Assembly: GCF_007830295.1 (NCBI RefSeq)
Contig: NZ_VLKC01000002.1
Span: 1,734,513 to 1,798,512 of the forward strand
Source of the DNA: Sporomusa sp. KB1
GTDB lineage: Bacteria > Bacillota > Negativicutes > Sporomusales > Sporomusaceae
DNA length: 64,000 nucleotides
Direction: 5' to 3'
In this document: positions 44,936 to 53,289 of the stretch, in pieces
Numbering within the stretch: the stretch's first letter is position 1
How the letters are laid out: every line of letters starts with the position of its first letter
The notes under the pieces: model-generated
Told to the model about the DNA's origin: nothing
The model's input: the letters and a program-made list of their open reading frames with translations, nothing else
Databases searched by the model: none
Translations under genes and position numbers: made by a program

Positions 44936-45000
44936 CCAGAAACCTAGATATAATCCAAAACAGATATGGATAATAAATTCGGCTGACATCTCTTAATATT

Positions 45001-45016
45001 GCAAGTATTGTGCCAA
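45001..45016 (-). promoter_or_regulatory. Sigma-54 promoter of the molybdoenzyme operon
   Basis: On the minus strand TTGGCAC-AATAC-TTGC is a perfect -24/-12 element. It lies about 170 bp before the start codon. Confidence 0.85.
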
Positions 45017-45053
45017 CCGTTAAGCGCCTCTAATTCGCCACACAAATCTGGCT

Positions 45054-45094
45054 TTGGGACACACAATTTTATTTGTGAAACCATTCTGTCCCAA
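45054..45094 (-). promoter_or_regulatory. 41-bp activator dyad, copy 2
   Basis: On the minus strand: TTGGGACA, 8 bp, TCACAAAT, 9 bp, TGTCCCAA, ending 39 bp upstream of the -24 box. Confidence 0.85.
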
Positions 45095-45212
45095 ATTAAT
45101 TTTGCTCGCATTCTGGTTATATCCGCCAAGTCATGGGCCGAATAAAGAAATAAAGTTGGCACGACTAATGTCTGCCAACCTCATCATTAGCTTATCCGAT
45201 AACCAAGCTGCT

Positions 45213-45260
45213 CGACTTAGCTTCAGATGGGGTTAAAACCCTACCTAAAGCTAAGTCTCG
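45213..45260 (-). terminator. Terminator of the CoA-transferase gene
   Basis: The long stem GACTTAGCTT / AAGCTAAGTC with an inner GGGGTT/AACCCT stem lies about 40 bp after the stop codon. Confidence 0.55.
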
Positions 45261-45296
45261 CTTTATCCCCATATTGGATACTCTTTCAGGCAATGC

Positions 45297-46589
45297 TTAA
45301 TCAATTATACCCTTACCCTTTAACGCCTCAATTTCGCTTTCGCTGTAGCCAAGGAGTTCGGTAAGAATCTTATTCGTGTCCTGTCCTAGAGCCGGAGCCC
45401 CACGCCATACCTGTCCCGGAGTTTCCGAGAGCTTAGGCATAACACCAAAGGCTTCCACTTCCTTGTTTAGCGTCTGATCGGTGTATTTTACCCAGTCACC
45501 TCTCATGCGCCAGTGCGGTTCATTGTAAACCTCCTCAGCGGTTTTAATATGTGCTGCTGAGATCTTGTTGTCAATGCAAATGTTTATTGCTTCCTGTGCC
45601 GTATGGTCCTTAAAGAATTTTTTGAAAATACCATCCAGTTCACGCCCCAGCGGACTGGCAACTGCTTCCGGTGAGCTGCTGCATTCTTCGTAGGAGTATT
45701 TCTTCGAGTCAATGCCAAAGCCTTTTAATACGTTATTGTAAGCTGTCTTTCCATAGGAACCAAGATTAATAAATCCTCCGTCCCCACATTCAAAAACGCC
45801 TGCTGGCTGGAAAGCCACCTGCATGATGCCCTGTCTGTGTTTGAGGGTTTTGTTCATGGTCCAAAGGACAAAGTTGTCATCCATTACCCTCATCCAGCTT
45901 TCAGTCAAGCTAGCATCGATCCTTTGACCCTTGCCGGTTTTTTGGGCATTCATATAAGCCATCAAAATTCCGTTGACTGCGATTAAACCTGTCAGGTAGT
46001 CACCTACATACTGCTGAGCATAGTATGGCGCAAGATCAGGATAACCCTGCAGCAGCGCCCAGCCCGATTCAGACTGTCCCAAGGGGTCATATCCGGGTCG
46101 GTTTATGTGTCTTTGCTCACCGCCAAATCCAGTTGTTCCGTAACCGCTGATGTGACAGATGACTAATTTGGGGTTGACCTCCATTAACATTTCATCGGTG
46201 ATTCCCAGCTTGTCAATCCAAACCATGTTTTCAATCCAAACATCTGAGTTCTTAATCAACGACAAAAAGATTTCTTTGGATTCCGGTATATTCAGGTTGG
46301 TTTCCAAGGCAAAACTTAATTTGTTTCTGGAATTTTGCATCCATCCACCACCGATATGCTTGTCTCCTTCAACAATCTGTGGTTTCTGATGGCGGGCAGG
46401 ATCACCGCCTACTTTAGGCCGTTCAAGAGCAATTACCTCGGCACCAAAGTCACTCATCATCGTCGCACAGAAGGGAGCTGCCACGACGGTTCCATTAAGC
46501 AGAACCCTGATTCCGGAAAGGGGCCCAAAGGTAGGGGCAAAAAGTGGAGCCGGTTTGTATTCAATTTGTTCCCATCGATTCATATTCAT
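45297..46589 (-). CDS. CaiB/BaiF-type (family III) CoA transferase
   Basis: This protein of about 430 residues moves CoA between carboxylic acids. The N-terminal block GIRVLLNGTVVAAPFCATMMSDFGAEVIALE and the catalytic Asp in RPGYDPLGQSESGW (about residue 180) are typical of the CaiB/formyl-CoA-transferase family. Length and C-terminal half (TAEEVYNEPHWRMRGDWV) also fit. The start is uncertain among three nearby ATGs; the one at 46589 has GAGAGG five bases upstream. Its own sigma-54 promoter and dyad link it to the molybdoenzyme and acyl-CoA ligase genes. Confidence 0.9.
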   Translation of the reverse strand: MNMNRWEQIEYKPAPLFAPTFGPLSGIRVLLNGTVVAAPFCATMMSDFGAEVIALERPKVGGDPARHQKPQIVEGDKHIGGGWMQNSRNKLSFALETNLNIPESKEIFLSLIKNSDVWIENMVWIDKLGITDEMLMEVNPKLVICHISGYGTTGFGGEQRHINRPGYDPLGQSESGWALLQGYPDLAPYYAQQYVGDYLTGLIAVNGILMAYMNAQKTGKGQRIDASLTESWMRVMDDNFVLWTMNKTLKHRQGIMQVAFQPAGVFECGDGGFINLGSYGKTAYNNVLKGFGIDSKKYSYEECSSSPEAVASPLGRELDGIFKKFFKDHTAQEAINICIDNKISAAHIKTAEEVYNEPHWRMRGDWVKYTDQTLNKEVEAFGVMPKLSETPGQVWRGAPALGQDTNKILTELLGYSESEIEALKGKGIID

Positions 46590-46906
46590 CATTTCCTCTC
46601 TATTTTTATTTTTCATGCAAAAACCAAACCACACTTGTCCATTGCTTGTTTGTATAGCTTGCGTATAGCTTGCAAAAGGCAATTCCCTAAGAAAAGACTT
46701 GACTTGTGCCAAGTCCTTAAGGACGCCGGCCGAAGCCTTAGTCGTTCACTCCCGGGAAAGTTTTATACTTTCTCTCTGGACTAGAAAGCTTGTTTCACTG
46801 ACATGAACCACCCCTTCATCTAGCAATTTTTGCCGAATAATAACTGCGAGTACATCTAAGCCAAAAGAGCAATGGGTAACCGTGCGGCTTATCATATAAT
46901 TGAGAT
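46590..46906 (-). other. Long leader of the CoA-transferase gene
   Basis: About 300 nt separate the sigma-54 promoter from the start codon. The leader can form small stems (for example GACTTG/CAAGTC near 46698-46713 and GAAAGT/ACTTTC near 46757-46772). No coding sequence is supported. Confidence 0.4.
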
Positions 46907-46922
46907 GCAATTATTGTGCCAT
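46907..46922 (-). promoter_or_regulatory. Sigma-54 promoter of the CoA-transferase gene
   Basis: On the minus strand ATGGCAC-AATAA-TTGC is a perfect -24/-12 element. Confidence 0.85.
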
Positions 46923-46959
46923 AGGGCAGAACCCCGGAAATATGCGCTTTATTCATGTG

Positions 46960-47000
46960 TTGGGACATAATCTTTTAATTGTGACCTAATCATGTCCCAA
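46960..47000 (-). promoter_or_regulatory. 41-bp activator dyad, copy 3
   Basis: On the minus strand: TTGGGACA, 8 bp, TCACAATT, 9 bp, TGTCCCAA, ending 39 bp upstream of the -24 box. It lies in the divergent region before the activator gene, so it could also affect that gene. Confidence 0.85.
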
Positions 47001-47153
47001 ATTGATTAGGTATTGATAATGGGAAAAATGCTACCAATAAATTATTACGATGCAAAAACCACCTAGAACCTATAATTTCTGGTATAATAAAAAATATAAC
47101 TAAACTTTTAAATATGTTACACTTAGAATATAAGCGAGAAAGGGAGTGTCATC

Positions 47154-49205
47154 ATGAAACCTCTGGAGCATTTACTCAGCCCAATTATAAATAATTTAAA
47201 CAGCATTACTACTATTAATGAAAATGATAAAATTCTCATCGGGAAAATAAAGAAACAAAAAATGGATCTGCTTCAGAAAAAAATCACCCCTTCTCAAGCT
47301 GACTTAGTTCGACCAGAAATAGTTGAGTCATGGATAAGATCAAGCGAAAATGGTCTTGACCCTTTAGTTTATAATGATCCGCCCCTTATGGATGCACTTT
47401 CCTTTGACAAGCGAATTAAAGAAAAAGACTTTTTTATTCAAACAGCAAATCCCTATATCGCTCAATTAGAAAACATGCTGTCCCATATCGAGTCTTATAT
47501 TTTCCTAACAGATGAACATGGACTCATTCTTCGGGTAGTTCAGGCTTTGGGTAAAAATAATTTCCGCCTTACTCCAGGCACAATTTGGACAGAGAAAACA
47601 ATCGGAACCTGTGCACATGAAATGTGTATACAATTGAAAACCCCTATTCAACTCTGCGGTCCTGAACATTTCTGCCGAATATTTAATAATATTTCTTCCT
47701 CATCTGCCCCTGTTTTTGATTCGAATGGTAATCTGGAGGGAACACTGACTATTACCAGTCCACGCTTTGACCGTCAAAATTCATATTCACTGGGACTTGC
47801 TGTTATCATGGCTGAAACAATCCAGAAGGAGTTTCAGCTTTCGGTAAACAGGGAGTTGTTTCATATTGCGCTTACGGGCACAGAAGATGCTATTATTATG
47901 ATTAATAAGTGCGGGATAGTTCAAAAAGCTAACGAGGCCGCCTGCGGGATAGTTAAACATGTCATCCCAAATTTAATTGGTTTGCAAATTGGCGATATTT
48001 TTGAAAACCAGCTCTTGGTGAACTCTATTTTGGAGACAGAAAAGCCCAATATAAATACTAATATTAAACTAAAAAAAATAAAGCAAAAATCATTTTCACT
48101 TTTTATCCAACCAATAAAAAGTGAAAGCATCATTGTAGGCTACTTATTAACTCTTAAACCAATTAATCAACCACTAAAGATTAGTCAATCATGCAACGGT
48201 TTTGCATCAAGATTTACGTTTGATAATATAGTTGGCACTTCCCCACAATCCGTAAAATTAATAAGCTTAGCAAAAAGATATGCACGCTACACTTCTAATG
48301 TACTTATACAAGGTGAGAGCGGAACTGGCAAAGAGGTATTTGCCCAGGCAATTCATAATGAAAGCAGGCCGGATGGCCCATTTGTAGCCGTAAACTGTGC
48401 AGCAATTCCTAAAAACCTGATCGAAAGCGAACTATTTGGTTATGAACCAGGTGCATTTACTGGCGCTGAACGCATAGGCAAACCTGGCAAAATTGAGCAG
48501 GCCTGTGACGGCACTCTCTTTCTGGATGAGATTGGCGATATGCCTGTAGAGCTTCAGGCAGTCCTACTTAGAGTGCTGGAAGATAAAATGATTATGCGCC
48601 TGGGAGGTAGCCACTACATTCCTGTTAATTTCCGATTAATTACAGCTACTAATAAAAAATTGTTAGATCTAGTGGAGAAGGATTTATTTCGTGAGGATTT
48701 ATACTACCGTATATCAGTATTTAAACTCAATATCTCACCCTTAAGAGAAAGAGGGTCAGACGTCGTTCAACTGATAGATCACTTAATTACTGCATATGCT
48801 AACGCGGAAGGTATTGATAAACCTACTTTAAGTAACACTGCTAAATATATATTATTGCAGTATAACTGGCCTGGGAATATTCGGCAATTGAAAAATGTTA
48901 TTTCTTATGCGATGTGCATGCATACCGACGGTATTATTTATCCTGAACACCTTCCAGATGAAATTCTAAATACAGCTTCTACTCCCATCTCAGAAAAAGA
49001 TGTAGTTGAAATAGAATCGCTGGCCACTAGCGATGTGTTAACAAATACTGTTTCCGTCAAAGAAATGGAAAAAGAGGTTATTAAAAAAGCTCTTCATAGT
49101 TCCGATAATCATGTACGCGATGCAGCCAAAATAGTAGGTCTTAGTAAGTCCACTCTTTATAGAAAAATAAAGGAATACGGACTAGACCCCAATGACACAT
49201 TATAA
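47154..49205 (+). CDS. AcoR-like sigma-54-dependent activator
   Basis: The 683-residue protein has an N-terminal AcoR-type module (VRPEIVESWIRSSENGLDP), a GAF-like sensor (about 95-220) and a PAS-like domain (about 235-330). The AAA+ domain has Walker A GESGTGKE, the intact sigma-54 loop GAFTGA and LFLDEIGDMP. The C-terminal Fis-type helix-turn-helix is VRDAAKIVGLSKSTLYRKI. No receiver domain, so it likely binds a small effector directly. It is the best candidate to bind the four TTGGGACA dyads. AGGGAG lies seven bases before the ATG; upstream TATAAT elements suggest a housekeeping promoter. Confidence 0.93.
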   Translation: MKPLEHLLSPIINNLNSITTINENDKILIGKIKKQKMDLLQKKITPSQADLVRPEIVESWIRSSENGLDPLVYNDPPLMDALSFDKRIKEKDFFIQTANPYIAQLENMLSHIESYIFLTDEHGLILRVVQALGKNNFRLTPGTIWTEKTIGTCAHEMCIQLKTPIQLCGPEHFCRIFNNISSSSAPVFDSNGNLEGTLTITSPRFDRQNSYSLGLAVIMAETIQKEFQLSVNRELFHIALTGTEDAIIMINKCGIVQKANEAACGIVKHVIPNLIGLQIGDIFENQLLVNSILETEKPNINTNIKLKKIKQKSFSLFIQPIKSESIIVGYLLTLKPINQPLKISQSCNGFASRFTFDNIVGTSPQSVKLISLAKRYARYTSNVLIQGESGTGKEVFAQAIHNESRPDGPFVAVNCAAIPKNLIESELFGYEPGAFTGAERIGKPGKIEQACDGTLFLDEIGDMPVELQAVLLRVLEDKMIMRLGGSHYIPVNFRLITATNKKLLDLVEKDLFREDLYYRISVFKLNISPLRERGSDVVQLIDHLITAYANAEGIDKPTLSNTAKYILLQYNWPGNIRQLKNVISYAMCMHTDGIIYPEHLPDEILNTASTPISEKDVVEIESLATSDVLTNTVSVKEMEKEVIKKALHSSDNHVRDAAKIVGLSKSTLYRKIKEYGLDPNDTL

Positions 49206-49213
49206 AGACAGAC

Positions 49214-49246
49214 AAAAAACTCAGAGGACAAGCCTTTGAGTTTTTT
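49214..49246 (+). terminator. Terminator of the activator gene
   Basis: AAAAACTCA / TTGAGTTTTTT arms lie about ten bases after the stop codon. Confidence 0.8.
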
Positions 49247-49305
49247 CAATTCTCTAATTACGCTTCTTTTCTTGTACACTTTCAGTTTAGACAAAACAGT
49301 TGGGC

Positions 49306-49322
49306 TTGGCACGCAATTTGCA
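49306..49322 (+). promoter_or_regulatory. Sigma-54 promoter of the thioesterase gene
   Basis: TTGGCAC-GCAAT-TTGCA is a perfect -24/-12 element, 41 bp before the start codon. The TTGGGACA dyad seen at the other promoters is absent at the matching position; only AGAGGACA is there. Confidence 0.75.
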
Positions 49323-49362
49323 TTATCATATAGACAAGATGAGAAAAAAAGGAGATTACAGG

Positions 49363-49782
49363 ATGAATCATACAGAGAATGCAAAAGAACAGCCTGCGCC
49401 TTCCCAAGTACCTTTTTTAAGTGAATTTTCTAAATCTGTCGGCATAACGGTCGAAATGGTTACCGAGAATTGCTCCAGACTCCACTTGACCACTAATGAA
49501 GGAACTACGAATGCCTATGGTATTATTCATGGAGGCGTCTTAGCTACCTTAGCCGACAATTGTATGGGCATAATTTTACGTGCTGCAAATTTACCGGCAG
49601 TTACGCTGGAGTTAGCGATAAATTATCTTAGTGCCACTAAACCCGGAGACGAACTAATTGCCGACGGACAGGTAGTTCATTTCGGCGGCTCCGTCATTAC
49701 TACTCAGTGTATGATAAGCTCCACTAGTGGTAAAAAAATTGCTATCGCAAAAGGTACTTTCTTCCTGCGTAAGCATCAGTGA
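49363..49782 (+). CDS. PaaI-like hotdog thioesterase
   Basis: This 139-residue single hotdog domain has the PaaI/YbgC-like signature GIIHGGVLATLADNCMG with the catalytic-type acidic/polar residue in the central helix. It would hydrolyse acyl- or aryl-CoA, releasing CoA from dead-end products. The start at 49363 follows AAAGGAG; longer in-frame starts would lie upstream of the expected transcript start. It is placed between the activator and the carrier/ligase operon, consistent with CoA housekeeping for the pathway. Confidence 0.87.
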   Translation: MNHTENAKEQPAPSQVPFLSEFSKSVGITVEMVTENCSRLHLTTNEGTTNAYGIIHGGVLATLADNCMGIILRAANLPAVTLELAINYLSATKPGDELIADGQVVHFGGSVITTQCMISSTSGKKIAIAKGTFFLRKHQ

Positions 49783-49878
49783 GGAACACCGGTGCCATTC
49801 TTGCTAACTAGTGGCACCCAGGCTTCTTAGATATCCTGCAAAAGTACCCTGTTTTGAACTTGCAAATTGATAACAAGT

Positions 49879-49922
49879 AAAAAACTGCAGCGAGCCCGTT
49901 AAAGGGTGGCTGCAGTTTTTTA
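49879..49922 (+). terminator. Terminator of the thioesterase gene
   Basis: AAAAACTGCAGC / GCTGCAGTTTTTT forms a 12-bp stem with a T-run. Confidence 0.85.
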
Positions 49923-50017
49923 CTACAGTTGCAGCTTAAAACACCCTTTTCACATTGGGCATGTCTTACACTGTTCTACATTAAAGTAAACTATTACTGA
50001 TTTGACCAAAAATCAAA

Positions 50018-50057
50018 TTGGGACACCCGAGTTCACAATTTGATTTTTTTGTCCCAT
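50018..50057 (+). promoter_or_regulatory. 40-bp activator dyad, copy 4
   Basis: TTGGGACA, 7 bp, TCACAATT, 9 bp, TGTCCCAT. The same parts and orientation relative to its promoter as the other copies, one base shorter, ending 37-38 bp before the -24 box. Confidence 0.8.
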
Positions 50058-50094
50058 GAAGGATTCGTCTTGAGCAATAATGGGTGTTTCAAAA

Positions 50095-50110
50095 TGGCAT
50101 GAATATTGCA
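50095..50110 (+). promoter_or_regulatory. Sigma-54 promoter of the carrier-ligase-porin operon
   Basis: TGGCAT-GAATA-TTGCA fits the -24/-12 consensus with exact spacing. The expected transcript has a leader of about 200 nt before the carrier gene. Confidence 0.8.
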
Positions 50111-50322
50111 TAAATTTAAAATTGGACAATTGGCCGCCTGCCAATACTCTTGTGTCTGAAAAAGTGACCGTGAAACTTCAACGGCATAATGCCTTGAATA
50201 TTCTTCCCGGCCACAGGGAGGTGTTAGCAGTGACATAGTAATTACTATAAAAACTGATTCCGAGATGGTATCTTCAAACTTTGGCGTGCCCGGTTACCAA
50301 GACGGATAATGGGAGGAAAGGT

Positions 50323-51558
50323 ATGAAAGCAAACTATAACCGCTGGTTAATTCTCGTTGCAACAATAATCGTTAATATTTGTATCGGAGCACAATACGCT
50401 TGGAGCGTGTTCGCTCTTCCCTTGTCGAAACTATTCGGGTGGAGTGGGATGACGCTGGCCTTAGCCTTTACGATCACCTTTGCCACAGGACCGATTGTCA
50501 TGATTTGCGGCGGCATGCTGCAAGACCGCAAAGGGGCAAAATTTAACATTGTTCTTGGAGGTATCCTTTGGGGTGCAGGGTTATTTCTTACAGGATTTGT
50601 TTCAACCCCTGAGGCTCTTTACTTAACGTTTTCAGTAATTGCCGCTGTTGGCGCTGGCATCGTTTATTCTGGCAATGTTGCCAACACGAACAAATTTTTC
50701 CCGGATAAACGGGGCCTTGCCGTGGGTTTGGCTGCCGCCGGGTATGGTTCCGGAGCAATGATTGTCGCTCCGATTGCCAGCTCTTTAATTATCAGCTATG
50801 GAGTACTTACCACTTTTAAAATCCTCGGTGCCGCATTCCTGATCATTATCATGCTGTGCTCCCTAATTATCAAAGGTGCTCCGGCTGGATATAAACCTGA
50901 GGGCTGGGTACCGCCGGTTTCGGCAGGCAAACCCGGGGGTAACGACAAGAATTGGAAACAGATGCTGCAAGATCCCCTATGGTATGTTATGGCTTGCATG
51001 TTTGCAATCGCTGCGCTGGCCGGGCTGATGATTTTAGCGCATGCTTCACCAATCGGTCAGACAATGTTCAAGCTAGAACCACAAGTCGCAGCTTTTTACG
51101 TCAGTTTAATCGCCTTGTTTAACATGGCTGGACGAGTTATCTTTGGATTTATATCAGATAAAATTGGGCGACCCAATACTCTGGCAATTATGTTTGCACT
51201 CTCAGCTGGAATGCTTTTCCTTCTGACAAACACAACTTCAAGTTTCATGTTCGGCGTTGCTGGCGCTGGAGTAGGAGCTTGCTTTGGCGGGGCCCAGGCC
51301 GTTTTCCCATCGCTTGTAGCTGAAAAATATGGGACACAAAATATCGGCGTCAACTATGGAGTAACCTTTGTTGCCTTTGGTATTGCCGCTTATTTTGGTC
51401 CAATGATTGCAGCAAATGTTGCGAAGGCCAGCAACGGAATCTATACACAGGCTTTCTATATTGCGATGATTTTAAATATCATCGGTATTGCCGTAACATT
51501 TATCTACAGACTTCTCGACAAAAAAGGTAAAAACACAACCACCAATGTGGCGCAATGA
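50323..51558 (+). CDS. MFS transporter of the oxalate/formate antiporter (OFA) family
   Basis: This 411-residue carrier has twelve predicted helices. The N-terminal NICIGAQYAWSVFALPLSKLFGW block and the GGMLQDRKGAKFN loop are typical of OFA-type MFS proteins, which move small carboxylates. The ATG at 50323 sits behind GGAGGAAAG; the longer upstream frame has no site. It is first in an operon with an acyl-CoA ligase and a porin, so it probably imports the acid that the ligase activates. The exact substrate is unknown. Confidence 0.9.
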   Translation: MKANYNRWLILVATIIVNICIGAQYAWSVFALPLSKLFGWSGMTLALAFTITFATGPIVMICGGMLQDRKGAKFNIVLGGILWGAGLFLTGFVSTPEALYLTFSVIAAVGAGIVYSGNVANTNKFFPDKRGLAVGLAAAGYGSGAMIVAPIASSLIISYGVLTTFKILGAAFLIIIMLCSLIIKGAPAGYKPEGWVPPVSAGKPGGNDKNWKQMLQDPLWYVMACMFAIAALAGLMILAHASPIGQTMFKLEPQVAAFYVSLIALFNMAGRVIFGFISDKIGRPNTLAIMFALSAGMLFLLTNTTSSFMFGVAGAGVGACFGGAQAVFPSLVAEKYGTQNIGVNYGVTFVAFGIAAYFGPMIAANVAKASNGIYTQAFYIAMILNIIGIAVTFIYRLLDKKGKNTTTNVAQ

Positions 51559-51625
51559 GAATCCTAAAAAAAATCCATCAACAGGTAGCTTACATGAAGT
51601 AAAATGATGTCATGGAGGCTAAATC

Positions 51626-53236
51626 ATGACTATTCGATCCAAAATACCATATATTCCATTAGAGCAACAGCCTTATCTTAAAGGACGACAACTGGAATTT
51701 GAGAGTATCGCACAAATGCTTACTGTACGCTCAAATGAAACCCCGAATGCTCCGCATGTTTATTACTATGACCAGACATTAACTTATAAGGATACCAATG
51801 ATCGGGCAAATAGGGTCGCAAACTATCTCAAAGAAAAGGGTGTAAAAAAAGGGGATATCATAACTATTATGCTATCGAATTCTCCCGAATTTTACTACGC
51901 CATGTGGGGAACTCATAAACTGGGAGCAATTGCGATGTGTATCTCGCCTATGCTGAGAGGCCCGGAAATTGCCTATATCTTGGATGATGCAAAACCGAAG
52001 GTAGCGTTTGTTGTTAGTGATAGCATGACTGAATTTTTCAAGGGATTAAATAACGCTACTACTAAACCGATTGTCGTCGAAGTAGCAACCGGAGATAAGT
52101 ATGATTCAACAATAGCCCAGGATAATCTTGACAACATTTTGAACAAGTTTCCGGATGATGAGTGTTTGATCAAACAAAACCCTGATGATATATTTTTGCT
52201 ATTATATTCATCCGGTACAACCGGAAGACCCAAAGGTATATTACTTTCCAACAAAGCCGGGCTGTCATTATGCCGTGATCAAAACAGGAGCGGGATCGTA
52301 ACCGGCAATGACGTCATGTTGCTTATTCTGCCGATGTATCACTGTTGCCCCTTATGTGTGTTTACATACCCCCTGAGCTATGCCGGACAAGCTCTCTGTA
52401 TACGCCAATTTTCTGTTAACGATTTCTGGCCAACCGTTATTCAATATGGGATAACAATTATTATGGCTGTTCCCACCATGCTTGACTATATTCTCAGTCG
52501 GATTGATGCGAAGGAAGTTGATCTGTCCCAAGTAAAAATAAGGTATGCAAACACCGGCGCAGGTCCTCTTTCCCTTGAAACGCGCAAGCGGTTTAAAGAA
52601 CAGTACCATATTGATCTGTTGGTAGGATATGGTCTCACTGAAGGGGGTGGAGGATGCTGCGTCGAGCCGCCCCTAGGCCGTTACAAAGAAGGGTCGTGCG
52701 GATTACCTTATCCTGAACAGCAAATCGAGATACTAGACGAACACGATACTATACTGCCAAATAACCAAATTGGTCAAATCTGTATAAAAGGCGATAATGT
52801 GATGTCAGGGTACCTGAATAAGCCTGATGAATTTGCCAAGGTTATGGCTGGTGGCTTTTTGCATACTGGGGATGTAGGCTATTTTGATGATGAAGGCTAT
52901 CTATTCGTTACAGACCGTAAGGGAGACATGATTGTTCGCGGCGGGGAAAATATCTATCCACGAGAGATAGAGAGCGTATTAGAATCCAATCAACTGGTTG
53001 CTGAGGTTGCTGTTATCGGCGTTCTTGACAACCTGCTTGGAGAAAGATTAAAAGCGTTTATTGTTCCAAAAGTGCAGGGAACTATGAACGCCGAAGCAAC
53101 AAAAGCATGGTTGGCAGAACGAATCGCTGATTTCAAAATTCCTGATTATTATGAATTTGTAAGTTCACTTCCACGGACGGCAACAGGTAAAATTCAAAAA
53201 TTTGAATTGCGGAAAAGAGCAAACTCACCGGGATAA
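51626..53236 (+). CDS. AMP-forming acyl-CoA ligase
   Basis: This 536-residue class I adenylate-forming enzyme makes a CoA thioester from a carboxylic acid, ATP and CoA. Motifs: P-loop-like YSSGTTGRPKGI (about residue 190), GYGLTEGGG (about 337), the hinge TGDVGYFDDEGYLFVTDRKGDMI (about 415-440) and the C-terminal lysine motif PRTATGKIQK. It resembles CaiC/long-chain-type ligases broadly. It follows the carrier gene by 67 bp with GGAGG before the ATG. It cooperates with the CoA transferase in activating the substrate. Confidence 0.92.
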   Translation: MTIRSKIPYIPLEQQPYLKGRQLEFESIAQMLTVRSNETPNAPHVYYYDQTLTYKDTNDRANRVANYLKEKGVKKGDIITIMLSNSPEFYYAMWGTHKLGAIAMCISPMLRGPEIAYILDDAKPKVAFVVSDSMTEFFKGLNNATTKPIVVEVATGDKYDSTIAQDNLDNILNKFPDDECLIKQNPDDIFLLLYSSGTTGRPKGILLSNKAGLSLCRDQNRSGIVTGNDVMLLILPMYHCCPLCVFTYPLSYAGQALCIRQFSVNDFWPTVIQYGITIIMAVPTMLDYILSRIDAKEVDLSQVKIRYANTGAGPLSLETRKRFKEQYHIDLLVGYGLTEGGGGCCVEPPLGRYKEGSCGLPYPEQQIEILDEHDTILPNNQIGQICIKGDNVMSGYLNKPDEFAKVMAGGFLHTGDVGYFDDEGYLFVTDRKGDMIVRGGENIYPREIESVLESNQLVAEVAVIGVLDNLLGERLKAFIVPKVQGTMNAEATKAWLAERIADFKIPDYYEFVSSLPRTATGKIQKFELRKRANSPG

Positions 53237-53289
53237 CTTAGATTAAATTAGCAGAACGAAAAATAGTAGGAATAGGGGAGAAATTATTC

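Noticed and set aside
42046-53236. Oxalate degradation locus (OFA carrier, CoA transferase, CoA ligase)
   Set aside because: The carrier and transferase families fit loosely, but no oxalyl-CoA decarboxylase (thiamine diphosphate enzyme) is encoded, and the molybdoenzyme has no place in that route.
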